Part shown: piece by piece, positions 48,236 through 59,577 of the stretch | How positions within the stretch are numbered: the first letter of the stretch is position 1 | How the letters are laid out: each line of letters starts with the position of its first letter | Assembly: GCA_003290165.1 (NCBI GenBank) | Contig: QNQO01007607.1 | Span: 1 to 64,000, forward strand | Direction: 5' to 3' | DNA: 64,000 bases | DNA from: Berberis thunbergii | Taxonomy: Eukaryota; Streptophyta; Magnoliopsida; Ranunculales; Berberidaceae | Program-made: the position numbers and the translations under genes | The notes under the pieces: generated by a model | Databases searched by the model: none | Told to the model about the DNA's origin: nothing | The model's input: only the letters and a program-made list of their open reading frames with translations

Positions 48236-49440
48236 TCTATGAAAATTGAAAATATTTGCTATTCTAGAAATTAACACTTGTTAATGAAAATTCTAACAGG
48301 TTATTGATTTTGATGCTCCAGTCTCAGATGCTTGAGTATTACTGAAAACCAGATGTAAACCTCTCCTCACATCAGAGTTTTTGTTGTTGTTCCTTTGATG
48401 AACCGATACATCCATACAGTTAATTGTGTTTAATATTTCTTACAAGCCTATGATATTTTGTATTCGACAAGGTCATGATGTAGTTGTACATGTACTTAAT
48501 TGTGTTTAATAAAACTCTGTTCTTTTACATTCACTTTGACACGTGTGCTTGCAGGGAATGTCTCATCGCTGCCATAAGGGGCATACGGGGCCAGTTACGT
48601 TCTTGCTGATAAACCGCTGGGGGATTTGGAGAAAAATTGCTTGCGAGTGGAGGGGAAGATACTAATATTTGTCTCTGGTCCCTTGCGGCAAATGGCAAGC
48701 GTGGCAAAATGGACAACAGGCCTTAAAGCAAACGTATTATGGACATAAGGAACCAATTGTAGCATTATCAGTGTTCGGGTACGAAAATATGTTTTTTTTA
48801 CCTACGACTGAAATATATATCCTATATTATTCATTCTTTTAATAAATCATGTGGTCGTTTCCCTTAAGTTGTATGTATGTGATGAAGTTATCTTGTTTGC
48901 CTAGTATTAGAATTGTTTAATGTTGATGACATGATATATATGTTACCTATATAATGGATACAGATAAGCAAATTAATGGCAATGGCAATGGCATGCAACA
49001 TTGAAGCAAGTTAAAGGATGCCTCGAGTATGCATTAGTGTTTCACATGTTGATTTTCCCTCTTTTTCAGGGACAACTCTTCTCTGTTGGTGAGCATTAAA
49101 AAAGAATGAACGCCTTTTAGGTGTGGAGCATATTCAAACTGCGGTGTGCTATCATGCTCTTGCTATTGCATTCAACTGCATGGGTGCTTTCAAGCTTTCT
49201 CTTCGGGCAAGTCCATGAGAATAAATGTATTGCATATTCTTTGACCATTTGATGTAATTGTATAATCTGGTCAACTGACAAATGACAAAACGTGCACAGC
49301 ATGAAACAAAGTTTGGCACATTTGATGTAATTGTATAATCTTATTAATTACATTACTTTGGCTCTATTCGTTTAAGTTTGGCACATTAAAATTTTTATTT
49401 TCTAGAAATAAAACTTATAAGATGTAATAAAAAGTCACTT
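48236..49440. other. No recognised gene; one open segment at 48555-48775
   Basis: AT-rich DNA. Following an AG at about 48555, a frame reads ASYVLADKPLGDLEKNCLRV then EGKILIFVSGPLRQ. It could be another captured exon, but the family is not recognised. The remainder shows nothing. Confidence 0.35.
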
Positions 49441-49463
49441 GATAGCAAAAAAATAAATAAATA

Positions 49464-49494
<31 letters not shown>

Positions 49495-49829
49495 TTGCTA
49501 CGGTTTTAAACCGTGGCTACCTGGCCATGGCTTAGAACCGCTGCTAAAGCTATTGCAACGGTTTAAAACCGTGGCCAAACTTGCAACGGTTTTAAGCCGT
49601 GGCTACTCCTGCCCACGGCTTAGAACTGTGGCTAAGATTTTGGCAACGGTTTATAACCGTGGCTAAATCATCAACCGTCCTCGAGATAAAATCGTTGCTA
49701 ATATTTTAGCCACGGTTTTAGCCGCTACTAGGGATTTAGCGACGCTTCTACAGCCCACGGTTCTAAGTCGTGCCAATGGGTTACCCCCACGATTTAAAAC
49801 CGTTGCTAATGGTCATTTTTGGTATAGTG
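49441..49829. repeat. CACTA right subterminal array and terminus, with AAT microsatellite
   Basis: An (AAAT)n/(AAT)n microsatellite at about 49447-49492 is followed by about ten palindromic units such as GCTACGGTTTTAAACCGTGG and GCAACGGTTTAAAACCGTGG. The end is TTTTTGGTATAGTG at 49829. Confidence 0.85.
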
Positions 49830-49832
49830 GTA

Positions 49833-51711
49833 TAGTCACTTTTTGGTTGGTTGATCTCTGTTCAACAATGGAAAAAGGAATACTTCACAATCAACTTCAA
49901 TCAAGTGCCTGCTGGATGAGCATTCACGAATACCCTGTTGCCAAAATTTCAAGCGAGGATGTCAAAACATTAGCCTCGTGCATGGGCAGATTTATGGAAG
50001 AAGACAAACGATCTTTAACCGACCATGACATACCATATATAAGATTTCAGATTTGGCTAGATGTCTCTAAACCGCTCCCGTGCAAGATGGAAACCAACTT
50101 TGGCATAAAAAAAGGGTGGCAATTTCCTCCTGAGATTATGTTACGAGGATATCCCCATTTTCTGCTTCTGTTGCAGAATGTTGGGACACGTACCAAATGG
50201 CATGCCCGCTCTACTCATCGGTATCTCACACCTACAACCAAATTAAACCGAATAATGGCAACAAAAGCCTTTTTACTTTTCCACTCTTCCACTAGGATCA
50301 AAGTCATAGTAGAAGAATGATCCAATGCACTTCCTCCCACTGATAGACCAACAAAAATTTGATACACACAAGTCCCGTTGATTACACGGTCTTCTATGTT
50401 GGAACATCAATTTTTTCATCCTAGACATCACTTATTGGCTGACCAGGACGGGGCCTCCTCGTCTATACCTCCATATCAATTAAACACCATCGATGAATCT
50501 GTGATACCAAATACCTCAGAGCACAATGTAGTACCATTTCAAAACATACTCTCCATTTCTGACCAACTTGCAGATACTGACGGAGTCAGAAGATATGGAA
50601 CAAGAATTTATTATACCCACCCCCACTTTAATTCCCTTCGAGACATCTAAGATGTTGCTTAACACTACACCCAAAGCAGCAATTACACCCCCCCCCCCCC
50701 CCCCCCCCCCCAATCACAACATCTCCCATTCCCACATGGATACCCACCGGGTCAGTGACCCACACATCTCAATTGAACCTCAAACCACCCATCCATCATA
50801 CCATGCCTCAACACCCAACCCGAACCGAATGCCCGATTTGGATGGAGCATTTTTGCACCAGCCTGACTCTATTCACTTTCACGTAGGGCTGAAAACCGAA
50901 CCGACTTAGGTCGATTTTAAAATTTTCAAACCGAAACCGAACCGACCATTAACAAAATCGATCCGAAACCGTAACCGAACCGAACTTATTAAAATCGAAA
51001 TACAACCGAACCAACCGACTATTTTAAACACATTGTATTATTTATATATAAAATATATATTATTTATTATATATATTTGGTCGGTTTCATTTGGTCGGTT
51101 AAAATCAAATAGAAACCGATCCGACTACTTCAGTTTTGAATTTTTTAAAACTGAAACCGATCCGAACCAAATTTAAACATCGGTTCGGTCGGTTTAATCG
51201 GTTTAATCGATTTTTTGTTCAGCCCTACTTTCACGGGTCTACTAGAAACCCAAATCCCCATCTTCTCTCAGGTTCGGGTATCCCAAGTCAATATCAGTTT
51301 ATGCCCGACTCGACCCAAACCCAATTTTTTGCTACCTACACCCATCATCCCCAACAGCTTTCCCATCTATCCACCCTCCCAAACTTTGCACAAGCATTTG
51401 TTGATTATCTATCCACCCTTCCACATCATGTCATTAACCCATTCATCAACCAAATCTCTACATACAACATCAATATGGTGGCTCAGAATCAAGCAAATCA
51501 GTCCAGGATCTACTCGATCAATCAACCCAACTTGAATGATTCTCATATCGATAGCCACCATCAACATGATGATCTCACAGATCTACATCTAAGCGCGGAT
51601 CAATATCTCCAAGAAGACACACCTCAGCAACACTTGAGTCATACCTCACTGCATCCTCAAGGCTTAGGTGTACTCAAAGTAGACAATTGTGGTAAAGAGT
51701 TGCAAAAGTAG
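49833..51711 (+). pseudogene. LINE ORF1-like region, part 2 (zinc knuckle, Pro/His-rich tail)
   Basis: 49847-50150 reads SIHEYPVAKISSED, MEEDKRSLTDHDIPYIRFQI and WLDVSKPLPCKM. A frame change then gives CYEDIPIFCFCCRMLGHVPN. This is the R-x-x-x-D-V/I-SKPL...YExxPxFCxxCxxxGH pattern of plant LINE ORF1 proteins (zf-CCHC_4 knuckle). The rest, to 51711, is low-complexity and polar. It is interrupted by a 22-base poly-C run at about 50690-50711 and by a hAT-type insertion at 50884-51227. After 51227 the frame resumes with THHPQQLSHLSTLPNF. Confidence 0.6.
50884..51227. mobile_element. hAT-type MITE, 344 bp, TSD CTTTCACG
   Basis: Terminal inverted repeats TAGGGCTGAA and TTCAGCCCTA. The 8-bp duplication CTTTCACG lies on both sides (50876-50883 and 51228-51235). 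The interior is AT-rich with repeated ACCGAACCGA and GGTCGGTTTAATCGG words, no ORF. The 8-bp TSD and short TIR are typical of hAT. Confidence 0.9.
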
Positions 51712-51846
51712 ACTTGTCTTCTCTGGCTGGACAAAAAAAATAAAAATAAAAAAGGGCGCATCTTTATTGGGATGGCATGAGACAGGCGAAAGAAAAAGAT
51801 AACAACGGCAATAGCAGAGCAAGTACACTCTCGGCTATTTTAAAAA

Positions 51847-52036
51847 CAGAAATTCTTAGTGTCGAGGAAATGAGCGAGGAAACGAGCGAGGGAAGTGAGG
51901 TGGCGGGGTGGGAGCCGTTCATCTCACTTGAGATACGTGCGTTGACTTTTTTCACGTGCATCTCGAGCGGGATGAACGGCTCCCACCCCCGCCACCTCAC
52001 TCCCCTCACTCATTTCCTCGCTGTGTAAAATCACTC
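51847..52036. mobile_element. Hairpin MITE (Mutator-like), copy 1, 190 bp
   Basis: 9-bp duplication TTTTAAAAA at 51838-51846 and 52037-52045. The element is almost entirely one long inverted repeat: the left arm GAGGAAATGAGCGAGGAAAC and on is mirrored by the right arm up to CACTCATTTCCTCGC. The loop is TTGACTTTTTTCACG. It belongs with 53644-53784 and 54686-54886. Confidence 0.8.
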
Positions 52037-52183
52037 TTTTAAAAAAGTTCATGGATCCGCGTCACCTTCTTAGAGACATGAAAGTAATTCTATCTGGCGT
52101 CAAGGTTTGTTGGAGTTTTATGGAAAATCTATACTGCTGGCAATGTGCCTGTGATTTTGTATGGTTTGATTATTGAACATTAT

Positions 52184-53121
52184 TAGGGGCTAGCGGTAAC
52201 AGGATGGACTTCATCCATTTCCATCTCATTTGTTTGGATTGGGATGGGATCAACCTCGTCCCGACCTCATTCCATTTCAAAAAGGATACGGGATGAGATG
52301 TGCATGTACATGTACTAAATAACCCTCCAATGAAAAGTAACAAAAAAAATTCATCTCACATTACTCACATACCAATAATGTCAAATTTATGTATATATAA
52401 TTATGTATATATAACTTTTATCATAACAATATTAAATGTCATATAAAATTTGTGGATGGTTACCTTACCATGAATTAGGATGGGGAGGGTTAAGGGTTAA
52501 AAATAAAGTTTGTCAAGTAGCCCCTCTATAAATTTGTCTTGCATATTTTCACAAGAGTTGAAATATCATTAATACAAGATACAATTAGGAGCAATGTGTG
52601 CAAGTTGTCTTAGCTCTTAATGTAAATTCAAATATGAAAAATACTGCTCATTTACCAAATCTCAAACTACGTAACTCATAGTGCAAAACTAACCCCAAAT
52701 TATTATTTGCTTTTATTTTCTAGATGAGTAATTGTCCTATAACCAATCTAAAATGTTAAAAAATAAAAAAATAAAAAAACTTAAATTTTCATGGGTTATA
52801 TTTTTCTTAAAATATTCACATTGAAGTTTCTTTTTAAACAAAGAATACACAATCAAACAATTAAATTTCCAAACAGTAGATATTTTGATTTAATTTCAAC
52901 ACATTCTAAACTTTTCTGTAGAAGAGTAGTTTCATAATAATTAATAATAAATTTGGGATGGACGGGATTGAAATCTTCATCCCAATCCCATCCCACTCTA
53001 GGTCGAGATGGGACAGGATCGGAATGGGTTCGAATAATCCCATAAGGATCCAAAAAAATCGAGACGGAACGGAACGGGACTGGGACGAGAACGGGATCGT
53101 GGGATGAGATGCCCACCCCTA
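52184..53121. mobile_element. hAT-type non-autonomous element, 938 bp, TSD AACATTAT
   Basis: 8-bp duplication AACATTAT at 52176-52183 and 53122-53129. The ends TAGGGGCTAGCGG and CCCACCCCTA share a short imperfect inverted repeat. Both subterminal regions carry ATGGGATGGGA-like words. The minus-strand frame near the right end (53116-52853) is made by these G-rich words and is not taken as a gene. Confidence 0.8.
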
Positions 53122-53334
53122 AACATTATTGTATTGTTATTGTTAATTTAAAATAGAAAGTTTAGTTATATTAGGAATTGAGAGGTTGTTTGTTTGAATA
53201 AGTTTGTTAGAAGAGAACCCACCACCCTACAATAAATGAGGAGGAGGAGTCAATTATCGATGGATTGATGCGCTGACCTCATCAACTGAGTTGAGCTGGT
53301 TAATTTTTTTTTTATTTTGGATCGGCATGGGAAA

Positions 53335-53478
53335 AAAGCGCTAATTCTAAATGGCGAGGAAACGGATGAGAGAGGGAGTGTAACCGCTTGGCCGCTCACC
53401 CCCCTTGAGATGCGTACTTTCGCGAATCTCAAGAAAAATGAGTGGTAAACTCACCCCTGTCCTCGAAACCTTAGTAGT
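53335..53478. mobile_element. Hairpin MITE (Mutator-like), copy 2, diverged
   Basis: It opens ATTCTAAATGGCGAGGAAAC and ends CCTGTCCTCGAAACCTTAG, with inner arms TTGAGATGCGTACTTTCGCG and CGCGAATCTCAAG. Same plan as the three other copies nearby. No clear 9-bp duplication could be fixed, so the ends are approximate. Confidence 0.6.
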
Positions 53479-53643
53479 TTAGTCCAAAAATTCTTTTTTA
53501 ACTCAATTATTTTGTATTAAAAAACGTGTATTGAATGATATAGCAACATGTTACCACACAATTGTGATATCCAATTGTATTGTGGTGACAGCATAAATCT
53601 TGTCACATCATCAAGTACAAATTTGGGAGTATAAAATTGAGTG

Positions 53644-53784
53644 CAAAAATTCTAAATGGCGAGGAAAACAGTGAGGGAAGGGGTGTGACCGCTTATTCCT
53701 CTCGAGATGTGTAAAAGTGTGAATCTCGAGGGGATGAGAGGTCAAACCCTCCCTCGCTGATTTCCTCGACAGTTAGACAGGCTC
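53644..53784. mobile_element. Hairpin MITE (Mutator-like), copy 3, 141 bp
   Basis: 9-bp duplication AATTGAGTG at 53635-53643 and 53785-53793. Inverted arms CTAAATGGCGAGGAAAAC... and ...GATTTCCTCGACAGTTAG. The inner stem is CCTCTCGAGATGTG / GAATCTCGAGGGG. Confidence 0.85.
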
Positions 53785-53793
53785 AATTGAGTG

Positions 53794-54676
53794 AGAGTAG
53801 AAGTACTCTATTTAGCCATTGAAATGACCAAAACATCCACATCTTTTATAAAAACAATAGCTCAAATATATATAATTATTAAAGCTTAAACTTAGTACTA
53901 AAAGGTTCACATTTTTAATGAACATGATTTACCAAAATTTGAATCCGGTCAGATTTAAAAAAAAAAAAAAAAAAGGTGGATTGGATATTGAATTCAAATA
54001 TGATCCGAATCCGAAAAATCCAAATTCTAGTTTTTTGGACCGGTAGAATCAGATTACTGATATAACCCTGTAGATTGACATTGTTTGCTTTTTATAATTT
54101 CATTCCTCTATTTTCTTCGGCTATGTTTTGCTTGCAAACAGCTCCAGAAAATAACAGTGAAAATAGTAGGCAAAATAATAGTGAGAGAACAAATCAAACT
54201 AGAGGTTGAAAAAAATCTTTAATGAACTTGATCTCTCAAAATCATTTAAAATAATACTATCTCTGAAGATGAAAAAAAATATTGATTCATCGTAAAAATA
54301 TAATGACTAAATAAAGACGTAGTCATATTTAGTATTATGTTTTTAACATTTTTTTAGAAAACCTAGTTTCAATTTAGATATAGCTACATGAAAAAACAAA
54401 TGTTGCTAGGTTCATTGATGCATTATCGTTGCTAATTATTTTAACGAGTAAAATTTTTTGTTGTTAAAAGTACGTGTATACCAACAAAAGTTATCAAAAG
54501 CAATACTAACAATTTCACAATGAATTTTGTTAGAAAAAAAATCAAGTACCTCTGCCAACGAATTATTTTGTTGCAATGAAATACCAGTTATGAGAATATG
54601 TTTATCTATAAAGTGTTCACCAGAAAAAGAAAAAAAATGCTTTTATTATTTTTATCAAGGAAAGACATTCGTTGGT
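53794..54676. other. No gene; AT-rich
   Basis: AT-rich DNA with an A18 tract near 53959-53976 and scattered TTGTTGCAATGAAAT and GCTAATTATTTTAACGAG words. No coding signal. Confidence 0.4.
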
Positions 54677-54685
54677 AGACATAAT

Positions 54686-54886
54686 GAGAAATTCTAAATG
54701 TCGAGGGAAAGGGCGAGGAAACGAGCGAGGGAAATGAGGTGGCGAGGTGAAAGCCATCCACTTACCTCGAGATGCGTGTGAAAAAAGTCAATGCGCGCAT
54801 CTCGAAGTAAATGGATGGCTTTCACCTCGCCACCTCATTTCCCTCGCTCGTTTCCTCGCCCTTTCCCTCGACATTTAGAATCTCGG
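54686..54886. mobile_element. Hairpin MITE (Mutator-like), copy 4, 201 bp, near-perfect inverted repeat
   Basis: 9-bp duplication AGACATAAT at 54677-54685 and 54887-54895. Arms of about 90 bp are almost perfectly complementary, from TTCTAAATGTCGAGGGAAAG to CTTTCCCTCGACATTTAGAA. The loop is near AAAAAAGTCAATGCG. It is the least decayed member of the family, so probably the youngest here. The 60-codon frame across it is spurious. Confidence 0.9.
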
Positions 54887-54895
54887 AGACATAAT

Positions 54896-55687
54896 ATATC
54901 ACTGAGTGGTCCCAAACTCTTGGGACTCCCTGCTATGGTAACCCAACTTGACTGTATCATGCTTTTCTCTTAGTTCCGATCGAAATCAAACCCACCAGTT
55001 GAATGCCTTGAAGAAAATGTGATTTAAAAAAGTTTTGAGCATTCTTTTGCAATGAAATCAATGCGAAGAATATGATAGCGGCCGATAAAATAATATGTTT
55101 CATCAATACGAATATGTCCATAATAACTTAGGGTTTCATTGCTATAGAAATGCTACCAAAGTTACTGAATTACTCAGTAAGATAAATATCACTGCCAATA
55201 GTGTAAACGTTTTCAACAACATAAATTTTGTTGCTATAAAAAGGAAAATGAGCTCGAACAAGAAAATTTTCATAAAAAATTCTAATCCATTTCTAGCAAC
55301 GAATAAAATACTTATCAGTAAAAACAATTTAATTCAATTAAATAATGATTTGTCATTATAGGAAATAACATTCCATTACTGAAGAGTGACTAATAAGTGT
55401 TATGTGCCTTTAACAAGGAGAATTTTTCTTCATTAATATTAGTCTTCAATTTGTAACGAAATGGTTTGTTAGTAATCATGTCATAATTTCCATTTTGTGG
55501 CAAACTCGTATTGGCAAAATATTGGTCTTGGAGATAATGTTACCCGCCACCTTTTTAACAAAGGAAATTTTCCAACGATACATTTTGTTACAAAAATTAA
55601 CAAGTTTATGACTTTTCCAATGAAACAATTTTACGTTGATAAAATTTGTATTATATTATGTGATGCAATTGATTTTCACTCCCTACT
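54896..55687. other. No gene; short dispersed TTGCTA/CAACGAA words
   Basis: Recurrent short words such as AACATAAATTTTGTTGCTAT, CTAGCAACGAATAAAATA and GTAACGAAATGGTTTG, in both orientations, suggest another non-autonomous DNA element with subterminal repeats. Ends were not found. Confidence 0.3.
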
Positions 55688-56346
55688 TTGACCATGTTCC
55701 TGCTGACTTGTTGACATGCACAAGCAACGCACATGAGCCACATACCACCGTGGGGTGGCCGATGACACTCCGATGTTAAAGTCAGACAAGGATCTGAGGA
55801 AGGTGTAATGTTGTAACAGAGAATTTGTAGCGTATCTTAGCTTATCAACCTCATGTCTTATTTATAGTGTAAGGAATCATGGCTTAACCAGGCCATCGTA
55901 GGCGTAGATTAGGGAGAGAATCTTCGTGGAGATCCCTCTCTAATTAGAAGTCGTATTGTAGGAGGGAAGTTTCCTGTTAGCTCTGTGTTCCTAGATACGC
56001 GGGAGATAGTTCCCGATCCAAGAGAATTTCGTAGTAGGGAGTTTCCCTGTGTGGAAAATACTCTGGTGTTTGCTTCCTAGTTGGGAGCAAAGAGCAGTTG
56101 TAGTTTCCCGTCCGAAGCAGACCTAGAGATACTTGCCTAAGGAGGGCTTACGGTTATTGAGGACAGCTATGAGACGTGTGGGCCTAGCGTGTCGTGTGAG
56201 TCCGAGTCTGCATGGCAGACTGAATTCAGCGAGCTTAAAACCGCTTGGGTCTGTTCAGTGTTGGGCTGATGCTGGGGTCTATATTTCCTCGAGATTTTCA
56301 CGACGCGTGTACGACTTGGAGGCATGACCTTTTTTATGTATCCTCA
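55688..56346 (-). repeat. 3' LTR of Tat copy C
   Basis: On the minus strand it begins TGAGGATACATAAAAAAGG and is collinear with the LTRs at 11613, 12337 and 19688. It stops at about 55688, roughly 25 bp short of the expected CA end. It contains TTATAAATAAGACATG-like sequence around its TATA region (minus strand, about 55850-55870). Confidence 0.8.
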
Positions 56347-56597
56347 GCTACTCCCCCCGAGTTAGTGGATTGTCACATCGGTTCGCTAAGTCATCTCTAG
56401 AAGGGATGCGCCGCTCATGATGATTGAGCCTAAATCGTTGCTTGAGCCGCACGCCGCATTAATGGCACGTGCTTCAGTTGGACGAAAAGAAAAATGGGAA
56501 ACCATTCTCTATTTAGGTGATCCGCAGTGCAGAGTCGGATTCTTCTACTTTGTTTGTTTTTGAATATATTGTTCTGAAAAGATCGTTCGTCTTCTTC

Positions 56598-56704
56598 ATG
56601 GCTCAAGAAAACCTTCTTGATGATGTTGTTTTGGCTGAGGTGCTAGAATTTTTTTAAGACGGGTTGTTGTCTGAGCCCGGTCTTGCTGAAATCCGTACGA
56701 AGTT
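56598..56704 (+). pseudogene. Antisense ORF of Tat copy C, N-terminal part
   Basis: ATG at 56598 gives MAQENLLDDVVLAEVLEFF. After a frame slip in a T7 tract it continues DGLLSEPGLAEIRTK, where a LINE fragment begins. It aligns with LFEPGLAKIRTKFGVP of copy B. A TATA-like CTCTATTTAGG lies about 85 bp upstream. Confidence 0.7.
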
Positions 56705-59577
56705 AAGCCAGACAAAGATCTCCCAACCTCTATCAAAATTGATGTTGGTCAGACTGAAGGTGATTTTAAGGAGGATATTATTGAATATCCATGGAAACCC
56801 ATAATCTGCTCAAATTGCTGCTCCTTTGGCCATCTCAAAGGTCAATGTATGGAAAACGTGGAAGCTAAGGTCAGAGATCAAAAGGAGAAGATTGAGGCGA
56901 AGAGAAAAGCCTATGTTAATAGAGACAATAAGAAGAATAGCGTGCCTAACAATCCCCATTCTTCTCACTCCGAAGATGAAGAATGGCAAGTGATCAGAAT
57001 GAAGTCCAGAAGTAGCAAGAACCCATAACCAACAAAACAAAAGGACAACAACGAACATGTGAACCCTTTCACGACCCCCTCTACTGAAATGGCAAAAGAA
57101 GTAGCTCCTGGTCATAATCTGCAAGCAAATATAGTAGCTCCTACCACCTCTAAACCCAATGAAAAGAGTGTTCAACTTCCAGCCCCTAGCTCCTCTGCTC
57201 CCCAAATCCAAAATACAAATGTTTCAATCTCAACTCCTATTCCGGTAAATCCTTAACCAGATCAAAGGATTGTTGTTCATAATGACCCAACCCCTAAAAT
57301 CACAACCTGGTGAATACCCCATCAAACCAGATTTTAGAGTTGATAGTCTCAGAGGTTCGTCAACTAGAAGCTATTGCTGATAAAGAACTCCAAGTTATGC
57401 AAGTGGAAGGAACCAAGAACAACATTCATGGCTCTTTTGAGGAGGATAAAAAATATGAGAAGGAGGAATTGGACACTCAAGCCCAGCAACCAAAATTCAA
57501 ATCTCGTTATGTTGTAGGTATTCAAACTAGTACGGGTAAAACAAAGGAGAAAAATGACTCTTCTAATAAGAAGGGTAGGAGAGGGAGGAAAAAACCATAG
57601 TTTTTTTTATGACTAGTCTAGTTACTTAGAACATAAGAGGTCTTAATGACCCCAACTAGCAGTCTAAAATCAAGAGTTTGATTAGAAAGAAGAACCTCTC
57701 GATGGTCAACTTAATTGAAACTAAAGTTTCTGGTAATAATATAGACCAAGTTAGAAGAAGAATATCAGCTTATTGGTTTCTTGCCTCTGATATTAATGAA
57801 GCCCCTTATGGAAGAATCCTGTCACTTTAGGACCCTTCCATCTTTTAAGTTGATTTTCTTTCTTGGCAGCACCTCTCAATGTCTCCATCTTCAAATAGAG
57901 GAGGTTAGTTCTAAGAAAATTATCATCCTTATAGTTGTGTATGCAAAGAATAGAAGGGAAGAGAGGGTTCCTTTATGGCATGAAATCAACAACATTGCCT
58001 TCTCCATGACTAGTCTTGTGGTTGTGATAGGTGATCTTAATTGTGTAGCTTACTCAAATGAAAGAATTGGTGGGCTTGCAATTCACCCCAATGACACTAG
58101 AGACCTTCTCCAATGCATGCAAGATTCAAACCTTCAAGACATTAAAACTCAAGGATGCTTTTATACTTGGTCAAACATAAATGCTCCAAGGCATGTTATG
58201 TCAAAACTTGATAGATGTTTGGTCAATGGCCAATGGCTAGCTGAATTCCCTTATATAGAGGCTGAGTTTATCCCCCCAAGTATATCAGTTCACTCCTCCA
58301 TTCTCTTCACTTGGATTAATCCCATCTTTAGGGGTCCTTCACCCAAGCATTGAAGAACTACAAGGGTGAAGGATCGCTAGTTTGCTAATATTCTTCGAAG
58401 TATTTGGTCTCACAGATATTCAGGCAATTCGATGCTCATTCTTCTCCAGAAGCTAAAAGCACTCAAGGTAGCTCTCAAAGATTGGAGCAAAGCCAAATAT
58501 AGCAACATGACTACCCAAGTAGCGGGTACCAAACAAGAGCTAACCGAGGTTCAAGAAGCCATTAAAATCAACCCTCTTGACGATTCTCTGCTTCTAAAAG
58601 AAAAATAGCTTTTGGGTAAATACAATGACCTTCTCCGCATGGAGGAGGATTTTGCCAATGAGCAGAGTAAGGCTATCTGGCTCAAGGAAGGAGATAAGGA
58701 TCTTCCTTATTATCATCAGCTTATCAAATCGAACAAGGATAGAAACTCGATATCCAAGATTTAAGATGTGGCTGGAAATGTTAAGGAGAGTACAGAATAA
58801 GTTAAGAATGTTTCCTTCAATTCTATAGTAATCTCCTTGGCACTCCTCACCAAGCTGAATACCCATGGGATATGGAGAACAACTTTCACTTTGCCAATAT
58901 TCTTGATGAAAACCAAACCGAGCTTCTACAAGCAGATGTTAAGGAAGATGAAATAAAAATAGCTTTGTTCAGTATGAAAGAAAGACAATAAAAGTCCAGG
59001 GCCTCATGGTTTCTCTGCGGGGTTTTTAAAATCTTGTTGGAGTACTGTGAGTAAAGACTTCATAGCTTCCATCACCAACATCTTCAAAAGATATAAGTTT
59101 GTTCATGGAGTGAATGCAACTCACCTGACCCTCATTCCAAATAAGGTAAATCTAGATAATGTAAGTGATTACAGACCCATAGCATTTTGCAATGTCACTT
59201 ATAAATGTGCCTCAAAAGTTCTTGATAATAGACTCAAAGTGGTTCTTCCCTCCATCATTACCCATAATCAAGCAGCCTTTGTCAAAGGGAGGAACATCGT
59301 AAACAATATCCTTCTCACCCATGAGCTCGTTAGAAACTCTCATAAAAGGAGATAAGCCCAAGATGTGCTCTGAAAATTGATCTTCAAAAAGCTTTTTACA
59401 GTGTTAGATGGGACACTATTCTGATATTCCACCAAATGTTGCATTTCCCTCCCAAATTCATTTCATGGATTCAACTATGTATAACCACTCCCTTATATTG
59501 CATTAAAATCAATTGCTCTCCAATTGGCTATTATCCAGGCAAGAAGGGTATTAGACAAGGGGATCCCATCTCCCCTA
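56705..59577 (+). pseudogene. LINE (L1-type) fragment: ORF1 end, endonuclease, start of reverse transcriptase
   Basis: 56780-57026: zinc knuckle IICSNCCSFGHLKGQC (C-x2-C-x4-H-x4-C) and a basic tail. 57059-57600: polar ORF1 tail. 57630-58300: endonuclease, with NIRGLNDPN, LIETKVS, VVVIGDLNCVAYSNERIGGL and CFYTWSNINAPRHVMSKLDR. 59047-59575: reverse transcriptase N-half, with DYRPIAFCNVTYKCASKVLD, ITHNQAAFVKGRNIVNNIL and KGIRQGDPISP. It stops exactly after the QGDPISP motif, so the YxDD active site, RNase H and poly-A tail are missing. The left end also starts inside ORF1. Several stops occur. Confidence 0.85.

Noticed and set aside
50516..50713. Minus-strand frame starting with poly-Gly
   Set aside because: The Gly run is the complement of a 22-base poly-C tract, which may itself be inaccurate in length.
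52853..53116. 87-codon minus-strand frame rich in Asp, Pro and Val
   Set aside because: Produced by G-rich words at the end of the 938-bp hAT-like element.
54791..54973. 60-codon frame over a MITE arm
   Set aside because: It lies in a near-perfect inverted repeat with a 9-bp duplication. Not a gene.
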